Assembly (NCBI GenBank): GCA_001600695.1
Contig: BCKQ01000010.1
Location: 426,754 to 490,753, forward strand
Direction: 5' to 3'
DNA: 64,000 nt
Origin: Ascoidea asiatica
Lineage: Eukaryota > Ascomycota > Saccharomycetes > Ascoideales > Ascoideaceae
The notes under the pieces were generated by a model. It was not told the origin of the DNA and did no database searches. It saw nothing but the letters and a program-made list of their open reading frames with translations. Numbering within the stretch: the stretch's first letter is position 1; each line of letters starts with the position of its first letter. The translations under genes and the position numbers were made by a program. Shown here piece after piece: positions 43,277 through 53,943 of this stretch.

Positions 43277-45511
43277 TTAGGAATTTTCATTTAAAAATTT
43301 TATAAAATTCTCATCATATTTAAAACTATTATTATAAATAATCTCATCATTATTATCAAAATTATCAAAATTATCAAAATTATCAAAATTATCACCATTA
43401 TCATTAATACTTGGTTTCAAATTAATCAATTTATCAATTAAATCACTCAATAATTTAGAATTTCTCCACCAATTATATATAATTTCTTCATCATCATTAT
43501 CATAAATTGTAATATATGAATCTTTATTAATTGATTTTTNATTAATTAAACTTAAAATTAAATTAATTATAAAACAAAAAAAAACTGTTGATAATATTAG
43601 AATTAATTTGGATAAATTTATTTTAATTTCATTATTTAATAATTTTATCTTAACGTATTTATCATCTTTATCACTATCATTATTAATATCATTATACTTT
43701 TTGTAATCAATTGACTCAAGTAAATTTAAATCATTTGAATTTTTAGAATTTAATTCAATTATTTTTTCATCTTTGATTTTATTTAATTCATTGATTCTTT
43801 TTAATATTGAATTTTGCTCATTTTTTAAAATCTCAATCTCTTTATTATACATTTCTTTTTGTTTTGAATATTGTTCTAAGATTTTACTTTTTTTTAAATA
43901 TTCCTCTTCAAATTTTTCATATTTTCTATTAGATTTGCTAGTCTTGGTTTCAGATTTAGATTCAGATTCAATTTTATTATTTAATTTAATATCCTTCAAA
44001 CTTTCATTTAAATCATTTAATTTAATTTTTAAATTTTTATTTTCATTAATTAATTCATCATAATGTTTTAATTCTAAATCTCTTATTTCATTAAGGTTAT
44101 TAAATTTTTTCTTTAAACCAATATAAATTAAATTTTTTTCAATTCCATTATCATCTTTATTGAGAGTATTATTATTATTATTTTCTTTTTTAAGTTTTTT
44201 TAATTGAGATTCTAATTCATTGATATAAATTTCATTATTTGAATTTGATAAATTTAAATTATTAATTATATTTAAATTTTCATCTAATTTTAAATTTAAA
44301 TTTTTTATATTTAAATCAAATTCATTGATTATATTATCTCTATGAATAATTTCCAATTCATTTTTTTCATTTAAATTTTTGAATTTAATCAATTCATTTT
44401 TTAGAAATTTTATCAAATTTTTATTATCATATTTATCGTTATCGTTATCGTTAACATTATCTTCATTGTCATAATCATCATCATCATCATTGCTTTGACT
44501 ATTATTATTTTGATCATTATCTTGAATATTAGTATTGATATCATCACCATTCACAAAAGGAGTTGAAGTCATTAGAGGTAATGAATTTGAAGAGAAATTC
44601 TTGAATTTTGAATTATTCAAAGGAGTTTTATATAAATTATTATTATTATTTAAGTTATTTGTTGATAGTGTNTTTTTTTTATCTAAGATATATTTTTTAT
44701 TTGTTATAATCCTTTTCAGTTTTAAATTATTTTTTATACCATATAAAGTTTTTATAGGAGAATTTAATTTTTTATTCAAAGAGTCAATAGAACTTTTTGA
44801 GTTATCAGATGAATTTGATGAATGAGATGAATTTGAATATATTGTTAAATCATTATTCAGCGTGTTTTTTACTGTATTATTGAGTGTATTATTCAGTATG
44901 TTATTCAGGTTATCATTATTATTATCATTATGAGTATTATTTATATTATCATTGAAAAGATTGTCGAATAAATCTAGAAATTCTTTTTTGGTTATAAAGA
45001 TATTATTATTATTAAGATTATTATTATTATTTATATTAAAATTTTGAATAAAACTCTTTATATGATTGAAAGTTAAATTACTTTTACTGATGTTATTATT
45101 ACTAGTAGTATCATTACTAGATTGGTAGTATTGATTATATAAAAACTCTATAGATTCAAAAATTTTAATAATTTGATTTGAATTGATTTTATTTAAATTA
45201 TTATAATCAATTTGATTCCAAGCTATATCTTTAATTTCAGAAAAATTTAAATTATTGTTGTTATTATTATTATCATTTAATGAATCATTGGAATGAATTG
45301 AATAATTAGTTATTTCAGTTAACTCATCATTATCATCATTATTAAGTTCATTATTATTAGAAATGTTATGATTATCATAATTCGAATTGAAGTTTATTAA
45401 ATCTTTTATATCAAAATCATCTTGATCATCTTTATATTTATTTATCATTGATGATATTGAACTTAAAGAATTTGAATTCAAATTTATATTTGAATCAGAT
45501 ATTTCATTCAT
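43277..45511 (-). CDS. MPS2: Mps2-like spindle-pole-body / nuclear-envelope membrane protein
   Basis: 744 residues. A moderately conserved N-terminal helical domain (about 90-190: IKDIAWNQIDY, IIKIFESIEFLYNQYY, KKEFLDLFDNLF) and NSPIKTLYG are followed by a long coiled coil (about 365-610). A single membrane segment (about 633-653, LSKLILILSTVFFCFIINLIL) and a lumenal tail containing YNWWRNSKLLSDLIDKL complete it. This order, with the WW-x-NS-x-L-S motif after the membrane segment, matches Mps2, which anchors the spindle pole body in the nuclear envelope and helps its insertion. It is nearly twice the length of the baker's-yeast protein, through Asn-rich insertions and a DNF repeat at the end. 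The orthology is by eye. Confidence 0.65.
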   Translation of the reverse strand: MNEISDSNINLNSNSLSSISSMINKYKDDQDDFDIKDLINFNSNYDNHNISNNNELNNDDNDELTEITNYSIHSNDSLNDNNNNNNNLNFSEIKDIAWNQIDYNNLNKINSNQIIKIFESIEFLYNQYYQSSNDTTSNNNISKSNLTFNHIKSFIQNFNINNNNNLNNNNIFITKKEFLDLFDNLFNDNINNTHNDNNNDNLNNILNNTLNNTVKNTLNNDLTIYSNSSHSSNSSDNSKSSIDSLNKKLNSPIKTLYGIKNNLKLKRIITNKKYILDKKXTLSTNNLNNNNNLYKTPLNNSKFKNFSSNSLPLMTSTPFVNGDDINTNIQDNDQNNNSQSNDDDDDYDNEDNVNDNDNDKYDNKNLIKFLKNELIKFKNLNEKNELEIIHRDNIINEFDLNIKNLNLKLDENLNIINNLNLSNSNNEIYINELESQLKKLKKENNNNNTLNKDDNGIEKNLIYIGLKKKFNNLNEIRDLELKHYDELINENKNLKIKLNDLNESLKDIKLNNKIESESKSETKTSKSNRKYEKFEEEYLKKSKILEQYSKQKEMYNKEIEILKNEQNSILKRINELNKIKDEKIIELNSKNSNDLNLLESIDYKKYNDINNDSDKDDKYVKIKLLNNEIKINLSKLILILSTVFFCFIINLILSLINXKSINKDSYITIYDNDDEEIIYNWWRNSKLLSDLIDKLINLKPSINDNGDNFDNFDNFDNFDNNDEIIYNNSFKYDENFIKFLNENS

Positions 45512-45816
45512 TTTAAGATATTTTGAATATATTGGATATTAGATGATAAACATTATATAATACGATTCAATACATTCGATTACTGGAATATCAATTCATC
45601 AATATTAGTAGTTTCTGAGTGATATTTATCTCCTAATCACTTGTTAATTACTCGAATAAACCTTTATATATTTATTTATTATTATCAATCTTATTTCTTT
45701 ATTGTTTATTTATTGTTGTTTACTTAGACCTTTATTTATTTTTGAGACGCAGGTCAGGTGATTATAGAGCAAAAAGTACTTGTCAAAATTCAAAAACCAT
45801 ANTTTTTNAACATTTC
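45512..45816 (-). promoter_or_regulatory. Upstream region of the Mps2-like gene
   Basis: AT-rich with several TTTATT words; a short GC patch (gagacgcaggtcaggtg, about 45743-45760) lies just left of the tRNA. No other gene seen. Confidence 0.3.
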
Positions 45817-45832
45817 GCTGTTTTAGCTCAGC

Positions 45833-45865
<33 letters not shown>

Positions 45866-45889
45866 TGTGTTCGATCCACAGAAATAGCA
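45817..45889 (+). tRNA. tRNA-Phe (GAA), no intron
   Basis: 73 bases fold as a full cloverleaf: acceptor gctgttt/aaatagc with one G-U, D-arm gctc/gagc, anticodon stem tcaga/tctga around loop ctgaaga (anticodon GAA at 45850-45852), variable aggtc, T-arm ctgtg/cacag with loop ttcgatc, discriminator A. Internal promoters: A box tagctcagctgg, B box gttcgatcc. A T-rich tract after about 45895 serves as the Pol III terminator. Baker's-yeast tRNA-Phe genes carry an intron; this one does not. Confidence 0.97.
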
Positions 45890-46591
45890 AGTTTATTTTC
45901 TTTTTTAATTTATTTAAATTTAATTGATCTCCNTATTCGGTTGTTGCGGGTTTCGAACATGCGCTTTTTCCGTGGGGAAATTCAGTTTCAGTCGAGCAGA
46001 AATCAAAAGTCCTGTTAAAATTGAGGTTCTGCTGCACTTGCTGTGTCAAAAACTAGATTTCAGAATGACAGACAATTATTGAGCAACTGATGAGCATATC
46101 AAATATATTAAAAATAGGTATCAAATACAGCAAAGAAAGAAAGAAAGAAAGAAAGAAAGATGATAATAACAAAGATAATAATAATCAGAAAAATGACAAC
46201 TAAAACAATGTCTAAATAATAACTCTGATCATTGCTTCTAGACTAAAGCAATTTAAAATTGCGACTTCTTTCCCATGCTTTTGAAAACACTTAGAGGCTT
46301 ACTCCAGAACTGAAATAGCAATCAACNTTCAAAGTACAAGCTATTCAATATCTAATTTCATTTCATTTGGTTCACTCTTTCCTTGAAGGCAATTGAATGG
46401 TAAATAATTATTAGATAAATAATATAAATAAAATGTGATTTCTTTTAATTGTTTTCTTTCAATTCATCTATATCTTTTGTTATTTACTTGTAACTAACTA
46501 TTCTACTATTATCTAATATCTTATCCCTTGTATTTTATATTCTATTCTATAGTCTACTCTATATTACACTTATTACTAAAAACCCTTTAAA
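45890..46591 (+). promoter_or_regulatory. Region between tRNA and RRM gene, with (AAAG)n
   Basis: A short GC-rich stretch (about 45930-46040), an (AAAG)n run at about 46132-46160, then T-rich leader to the ATG. No second tRNA: a gtttcgaac word near 45951 lacks pairing arms. Confidence 0.4.
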
Positions 46592-47470
46592 ATGTCAAAA
46601 ATTATTGCTTCTAATTTCCCAAGTTCAATTACTACTGAAAAAATATATGATTTTTTTAAATATTGTGGTAAAATTGATTCAATTAATAAAATAAATGATA
46701 AAGATTATGAAATAATTTTTGCATCTTCAGATGCTTTAGAAACTGCAATTTTATTAAATGGTACTCAAATGAATTCAAATATATTAAAAATTTATAATCC
46801 AAATTCTCCATTATCAACAACTGTTATAAATGATGATAATAAAAATAACGATAAACCTCCAAATTATTCAATTACAACTAATTCAATTGCTCCTCAATCT
46901 TCAACTGCAATGTTAGCTGCAAATGTTCCTCTTGAATCAAATATTAATACCCAATCTAATACCAACAGTNCCAACAATACCAATAATAGCAACAATGGTG
47001 GTGACATTGATCAAGAATTTAAACCAAAATCTGCAATTTTAGCTCAATATCTTTCAAAAGGTTATATTATTGGAGAACAAACTTTAAATAAAGCTATAAA
47101 AGTTGATAATGAAAAGGGTTATTCAAATAAATTTAAAAATTTTTTAAATAATTTAGATTCAAAATATAATTTACAAAATAAATTATCAAATTCAAATTCA
47201 AAATTAAATGAATTTAATCAACAATATAAAATTAATGATAAAAAAAGAAATATTGATAATTCAATTGATCATTATTTTAATAAAGCTTCTTCAACTAGTG
47301 TTGGTTCTAAAATTCATGATTTTTATTTAAAAGGTGTTAAAGATATTACTGATATTCATAATGAAGCTAAAAGATTAGCTGATTTAGAAAAGGCAAAATC
47401 AGCTTCGCAATCAGATACAAATACAAATACTAATACTAATATTAATACCATTGATCAATCTAAAGCTTAA
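46592..47470 (+). CDS. RRM RNA-binding protein, Vip1-like
   Basis: 292 residues. One RRM at residues 1-72 (KIIASNFPSSITTEKIYDFF as strand 1/helix 1; DYEIIFASSDALETAILL as strand 3/helix 2). An Asn/Ser linker follows, then a conserved C-terminal block (SAILAQYLSKGYIIGEQTLNK, KFKNFLNNLDSKY, then VGSKIHDFYLKGVKDITDIHNEA). This RRM-plus-helical arrangement resembles the fungal Vip1 group of cytoplasmic RNA-binding proteins, of poorly known function. RNP motifs are weak (no aromatic RNP1 signature), so RNA affinity may be low. One N in a codon. Confidence 0.75.
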   Translation: MSKIIASNFPSSITTEKIYDFFKYCGKIDSINKINDKDYEIIFASSDALETAILLNGTQMNSNILKIYNPNSPLSTTVINDDNKNNDKPPNYSITTNSIAPQSSTAMLAANVPLESNINTQSNTNSXNNTNNSNNGGDIDQEFKPKSAILAQYLSKGYIIGEQTLNKAIKVDNEKGYSNKFKNFLNNLDSKYNLQNKLSNSNSKLNEFNQQYKINDKKRNIDNSIDHYFNKASSTSVGSKIHDFYLKGVKDITDIHNEAKRLADLEKAKSASQSDTNTNTNTNINTIDQSKA

Positions 47471-47524
47471 ATATATTCAAGATATTCAATTCTTATATAC
47501 TTTCTTTCTTATATAACTACCTTT

Positions 47525-48094
47525 TTATTTCTTACCTTTTTTATCTTTAATAAATTTATATGAAATTTCTGTAATCGAAACTTGTAATTGAGATTCCTCA
47601 TCATAATCATACCATTCACCTTCATTTAATTCAATTTTTTTAAAATTTAAATTTGATTTAATACCAAAACACTGAAAATTTCCATTTGGTATAAATTCAA
47701 TAATCTCACAACCTCTTGATTCAATTTTTAAAATTGGAATATTAATTGAATTAATTATTGAATCACTTTCATCTTCTTCNTCTTCGTCATCTTTATTTGC
47801 TTCTTCTTGATTACTTGAATCATTCTTAATTTCAGAAATTTTAACATTCTTATTCTCTTTACCACAGAATTTACATTTGAATATAAATGAAACTTTATTA
47901 TTATCTTTATTATTATCATTATTGGTTAAACTATATGATTCAAAGGTATTGATTATGATATTCTTTTCATGAATCTCATGACATGAAGTACATTTAATTT
48001 TAAATGTAAATTCAAATGGTTCTTCAATTGAATTCATAATTTGTAGATTCTTAACATTTTCCAATTTTGCANAAAGATACAATGAATAACTCAT
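47525..48094 (-). CDS. CXXC zinc-binding DUF866 protein (YCR090C/CZIB-like)
   Basis: 189 residues. Two CxxC pairs (CTSCHE around residue 37 and CKFCGK near 75) form the zinc site of the DUF866 family. MSYSLYLXAKLENVKNLQ start, RGCEIIEFIPNGNFQCFG and the closing EGEWYDYDEESQLQVSITEI are typical. Length is close to the roughly 180 residues usual for the yeast member. The human relative binds zinc; the cellular role is unknown. An acidic Asp/Glu insert precedes the last third. It ends 55 bp from the RRM gene's stop (convergent). Confidence 0.9.
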   Translation of the reverse strand: MSYSLYLXAKLENVKNLQIMNSIEEPFEFTFKIKCTSCHEIHEKNIIINTFESYSLTNNDNNKDNNKVSFIFKCKFCGKENKNVKISEIKNDSSNQEEANKDDEXEEDESDSIINSINIPILKIESRGCEIIEFIPNGNFQCFGIKSNLNFKKIELNEGEWYDYDEESQLQVSITEISYKFIKDKKGKK

Positions 48095-48154
48095 TTTGAT
48101 TACTTTAATACTTGTCTGATTACTTATTGGATTGTTTATTTAGAAATAACTCAG

Positions 48155-48189
48155 TTCTTCTTCTTCTTCTTCTTCTTCTTCTTCTTCTT
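48155..48189. repeat. (TTC)n microsatellite
   Basis: About 11-12 perfect TTC units in the leader of the DUF866 gene, 60 bp upstream of its ATG. Confidence 0.9.
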
Positions 48190-48408
48190 TCGTCAGTTCA
48201 GAAGAAACAAATAATTAAAAATAAATAAAAAAAAGGTGCTTGCATCCCGCATAAAAGTGAGGATTAAAAACAAGCTCTAAAAACAAGCTCTAAAAACGAG
48301 GGACTCAGCCAATAATTACAGCTAAAGAATGTCATAAAATAAAGAATATATTCATTGAAACTATAAAGAAACTATAAAAAAATTATAAAGAAGAAAACAG
48401 GAACCAAC

Positions 48409-48570
48409 TCATTCAAGTTTACTAGCTAAAGGTAAGAAATTCAACTTCTCTTTCTCAAAAACTGGAGGAATAAAAGCTGCTGATTTGATTGATGATAAAA
48501 CAAGATAACTATGATTGTTTATAGTATCATTGTCTTTATTGTTGGGATTTGCAATGATAATTGGATTCAT
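48409..48570 (-). CDS. Hypothetical microprotein (53 aa)
   Basis: An ATG at 48570 gives MNPIIIANPNNKDNDTINNH, then SYLVLSSIKSAAFIPPVFEK and a short LNFLPLASKLE end. The second half is non-repetitive with Pro and hydrophobic residues, and codon choice (TTA, TCA, GCA, AAA) matches true genes. It lies 0.3 kb beyond the DUF866 start on the same strand. I do not recognise it. Confidence 0.4.
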   Translation of the reverse strand: MNPIIIANPNNKDNDTINNHSYLVLSSIKSAAFIPPVFEKEKLNFLPLASKLE

Positions 48571-50109
48571 TTTGATTAGTAAATTGCTGTTTGGTATAGT
48601 ATTTGATTATATATCTATTAGTATATCTATTAGTTTATTTAATAAACCAACGAGAATAAATGGAGAGTAAAACGATATAATTTATGATATTCATAGAGCT
48701 TTTTATATTATTTTTTATATCAGTTCTTATTGAAATCTCTTGATAATTTTAAACCAATCGTATAAAATTCACTCGGTTTTGACTTATTTTGTATTTGAAT
48801 CTCCTCAAAAGATGTATAAATGTTTCTAGTTTATTTTCATTGAAAGCACTTAAAAGAATTTAAAAGAAGTTCTAATGTTATATTAAGTTCCTCAGTACTG
48901 TAAATCATTATTTCGTTGAAAACAAAATGATTCTATTTCATTCTTTTGAATTTGATTATAGTTATTATTATAAAATCGTTATAAAATTATTATAAAATAA
49001 TCTTTTCCCGATGATTTCATTGTCAAATCAAATTGAATAAAGTAAAATGATTGTTGTTCTAGATTATTTTGGATTGTTTTGGTTGCCTTTTGTTGTCTCA
49101 TTTTATCAATTACGTAAATATCTTTTATAAATTTGAATATTTAGAATATAATTGAAATGTAATAATATTCAATTTCCCCATTTTTTATTAACCATTTCTA
49201 TTCCATTTTTGATNAATATTTATGAACCTCTTGGGGCTCTTCCTATTTTGATAGAAGTGATTACTCTGATTTTAGTAAATGAGATCTCCATTAATGAAGT
49301 TTCAATCATCATTTTTTATTGAAGAAATAAAAAATTCAATTTTAATGTTATTTTAAATATAGATGATAAAAAGTTAATAAAAAATTAAAAAATATTGGGT
49401 TTGATCACGTAATTGAAATAAAAATCAAAAAGCTTCTGCAATTTCTTTTACTTTCTCTTGAATAAACAATTCTGATTCATTATTTTATATTGTTTCCCAA
49501 AGGTGTTTATCATTTTTAACTTGCTATGATTATTATTTCTCATTAATTCTGGCTTTTGTTAATAATTTCTAGTTATCAAAAAGGGAAGTAAAAAAAGAAA
49601 TAACAAAAGAAATAAAATGCATCCGATTTTTCAATCTGATAATAATTTAATCATTTTTGGATATTGAGTAAAATGTAAAAACTATCTAATTCTTACTCAA
49701 TTTATCTTCTTCAATTCATTTTTGTTCAATTTTATTTTATTATTTTCATCAATTTCATCGATTTCATCACAATCATTTATTATCAATAAACTCATCTCGT
49801 TTGACTTCCAAAATGATTTTAAATACAAAATTCTTGAATATTTCCCTTTTTTTAAGGATTTTCAAACGGTTTTTTTTATTAAAAAATAATTATTATCCAA
49901 TTTGTTCAATCATTTAATATTAATTTGATATCACTAAGAATATATGGTAACAATCATAAATCAATTAGTTTTTATTACTTTCATTATTTAATTCTAATAT
50001 TTTCATTATCATCTCTTGAAATGAACTTGTTTACAATTTATTCAATCGTCTTTAGAAATCAAATTTAAACTTATCTATAATCCAATTTAATCTTAGATAG
50101 AAATCTGAA

Positions 50110-50196
50110 TTCATTATTTTTTTATCATAAACAAGTAATCAAATAAAAAGCTCCTGTTAGAAAATATTATCAATCACTAGAAATAATGATAATTTA
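50110..50196. repeat. Diverged dispersed repeat, copy 1
   Basis: About 84 bp (ttcattattt...caagtaatcaaataaa...ctcctgttagaa) aligns in the same orientation with 57469-57553 at roughly three quarters identity by eye. No coding potential. Confidence 0.5.
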
Positions 50197-52062
50197 AATA
50201 AAAGAATGTATTTAATTTATCATTTCAAAAGGTATTATAGTCTATTATGCCTGGATTTAAAAGCAAACAAAAATGTACTTCATCATAAACAATGAATAGT
50301 TGATAATTTAAAAATACTTCACTAAAAATTGGAACTTAAAGAATTGCAGAAAATATCACTTTAAAAAATCATCTATTAGGATACCCATTCATTTTTTCAA
50401 TTTATTATTCACTTAAAACTATTGATTACATTGAATAATCAAAAAATTAGTATAAATNAATAGAAAAATTCTTACTAACACTGAAGTAGGTTTCATTTCA
50501 ATAATATTTGAATCCAAGATAATCTCATGGCTTGCAGTTTAGCAGTAGTTGTAGAACTGCATCAACCACTTAAAGTAATTTAAACTAAGAGTTGTTAATA
50601 CAAGATGATGAAAATAGCACATTAAAAGAAGAACTGAAAGAATTTTATAAGCTAGCAGAGTTACTTAATTTCATTTTTTAAAAAATTCAAAAGCTTCAAT
50701 GATATTAATTCAATGATTCTCAAGATCTATGTTTTGAAATTGTATTTTTATTGATTGAATTTCTAGACCATTTATAACTGAAGTAGATAAAATAATGATC
50801 ATTAGATTAAATCTATTTTTAAAAAGAACACTAAAAGATTTATTAATTTTTTATAAGATGANAGAATCTGCTTCAAAAAAATAATTTTGATGAATAAATT
50901 TAAAGGATATCCATAATTGGAAGAGAAAAGCCCAGTAACTTGTGAATTGTGAATTGTGAATTAAATAATCTAATAGCCAGATTTTCATCTAATAACATAA
51001 AGAATTTTATGGAATTATATCTTAAATTAATAAATTCATTGAATCCATTTGTATATCCTTTAATCTTAAAATGATAAATTTAAAGGAAAAAAAACAGCTT
51101 TAAGTATTCAATGATTGAATTGAATTTTCTGGTGATAGTTTAATAATTTTTATCATTATAAGTTCATATGGTGTTCAATCATATTTAAATANAACTTAAA
51201 GCAGCAATTAGAGATAAGACATTTCTAAATTTACTTATTAAATGAAATTATTTGGGAAAAAATAACCTAAGATAANTATGAATTTGATGTAAAAGATCAA
51301 AGANTATGTTAAGANANTGNAATGCTNNTTANTNAAATNCAAAGCTNTCATTGGAGTAGATNCAATAANTANTATATTGNNTNNAATTGAATTGGTTGNN
51401 ATTCTATGAAAGTTATTTGAAAAAGATTACCTTTCATGATTTTAGGAATTATTCTATACTTAAAATAGTGATATTAGATTGTATAATGGTATTAGCTATA
51501 GCTCAAATTATGATATAAGAAGTAATAATTAGTGTTATTCCACTCACCAAATTGGAATGGAATTAATCATAAATAAAATATAATTGTTGGATTTTTAATA
51601 TAATTTAGGGATATCATAAGGATAAATTTTGGATAATTTTGAGATAAATTGCAATTAATTAATTTTTCAAAAAATAGGGAATGATTATTTTAAAACNATA
51701 TCAAATGATTATAATTTCTAATTTTTATGCTAATTGAAGAAGCTTTAAGAATTAAATTATTCTTGAAGTTAGCATTCAATATTATAATAGAAGAAAAGAT
51801 AGTGACTGTTATTTAAATCATAAACATCAAATTTGAGCAGATAAATTAATATTGAAAAAAGTATTAATATTGGAATCTTTATTTAATTTAGATAAAACAT
51901 GAACATACAATAAGGACTAAACTTAATTTAGTAATGATTTAATAATGAATGAAATAATTGATATAATCTAGATGGCTCAGAATACTGAATATTTTACTTA
52001 TTAATATGTTAAAAACTTTAGGAAGGCAAATTGAATTAAACTTAATAATAAAAGATAATATG

Positions 52063-52098
52063 ATTATGATTATGATTATGATTATGATTATGATTATA
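52063..52098. repeat. (ATTATG)n hexamer repeat
   Basis: Six tandem copies of a hexamer within the gene desert. Confidence 0.9.
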
Positions 52099-53943
52099 AG
52101 GAAGTTAAATTATGAATAATTTTGCTGGAAATAAAAACTTTCTCCTATATTTTATTGAAGTAATATTGAAACAAATTTAGTAATAAGAGAATAATTGATA
52201 ATGTAATGAAAATTTATTAACCAGCTAAAAGATGATCGATTGCAAATGATATTAATAATTGATAGATGGATTGACTATATGAAACATCTGTTTATGAATT
52301 ATGATAAATTAATGATTTTATATCTAATTGATGACTTATTAAAGAAGTAAGTTATTAATAGTTATAATTATAAATTAAAGGAANTTATACTAAATGAATG
52401 TTTTCAATTCATNATTTGATTTAATTTAAATAAAGATTCAATTAATGGGATTATTTTCCCATAAAATGCTTCAATAGCAATTTTTTTTTGAATTAAAACC
52501 AGTTAATGATGTTATTTTAATGGAATATAATCTTTAACAACTTCTGAAAGTGATGTTATTGTTTAACTTCTGTTTTAATTTTTATTATTCTATTGGCGTT
52601 TGATTTCTATTAAAGATTTAATCCTTCTAGTGATATTAAATAATGCTGAGTATTTTCTTTTCTGAAGAGAAAGCATTTATGATATTAATTTGATGTTAAT
52701 GATTTGTTAATATTAATCTTCTATTAATGGATTATAAAGAAGTAAATTGGAATTTTACTTTAAAATATATTGAAAAAATGAGAAAATAAAGATGAATTTA
52801 TTAGTTATGAATATTAATTGAGATATATTAATCTAATGCTAATGGATTAAGATTAGTAACTAAGATAATAATTCATTATAAATATTCAAATTGAAATATT
52901 TATTTAAAAACAAATTATATTTTATATTTTGAATTCTGAACTTTGAATTCTGAAATTAAAAATCGTTCCAAATTTCAAAAAAAATAATCCGATTTGACTT
53001 GAAAATAAATGAAAAATTTGAGCTAATTTGAATAATAAATGAGAAATATTCTAATAAAGATTATTCAAATTAATTGATTGATTATATTAAATAATTATTA
53101 ATTTAATTACTGTTTCTTCAATAATTAAAGTTATCAAGAGCCCCAAATGGGAAAAAATAAATACTGTCAGAATTTCTGAAGCACGAACTGGTATTATAAT
53201 CAGTGAATATAATTCTGAATATATTTAATAATGATTTATTGGATTTATAATTTTGTTTACCAATAAATCATCAACCAAATTATTCCTATTTCGTATGAAA
53301 ACAATGTTTTTAGTCGCTGGTTTGCATTGTTTTTCTTTCTTCCTGCTTCTTTGTCGTGGGAATCTGCAAAGTTCTTTCAGCTGCAGAAACGCCAAAAAAT
53401 AAACCTTTATTTTATTTTTCTGTTCTGCGTTCCTTTTTTTCTGGTTGGAACTCATTTTTTGGATTTGAATTTAGTTCTAGGTTCTTATCAGGTTTTTCTT
53501 ACCACTCTTTTCCTGACTGTCTCAGATGAAAGTGGCAAGGTGAGATAACATTTTATCTAATTTCAAGAGACAGTCACTAATTTTATTTAACTAAAAGTAT
53601 GGATTTTAAGTGATATAAAAAGGATATTCCTTGTTCCCCCCCTGGATTTGATTCTTTTTATTTATTCTTTTATTCTTCTATTCTTTTCAATGCTTTTATC
53701 AATCAATCAATCAATCATCGATTCAAATTATCAACTNAAATTATCAATAATCTTTATTTAGTTAGTTCTTATTCTCTTTTCTTTATTGATTCTTCTTTAT
53801 TTTTAATCATTCTCATACTTATTTTTTGATTATTTTTTAATAGTTCATTTATATTGTAAGATTATTTTTGAATTAACTTTCTACTTTTCAACTNCTACTT
53901 TTTATTGAACTCTTTTCTTTCATCTTTCTTTTTCAATCATATC

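Larger units (their letters stand above)
48571..53943. other. 5.4-kb AT-rich gene desert
   Basis: No frame of note on either strand apart from a compositional one near 53225-53548. The DNA is uniformly AT-rich, with poorly conserved repeats of short words (tttaaagg, attcaatg, gaatttc). A block of closely spaced ambiguous bases lies at about 51275-51405, and an (ATTATG)n run at about 52063-52098. 53290-53470 is GC-richer, probably the promoter of the next gene. Length and composition are those expected of a centromere or a decayed region. Confidence 0.5.

Noticed and set aside
45930-46010. Second tRNA suggested by gggtttcgaac
   Set aside because: Neither strand gives a paired T-arm or acceptor stem around it.
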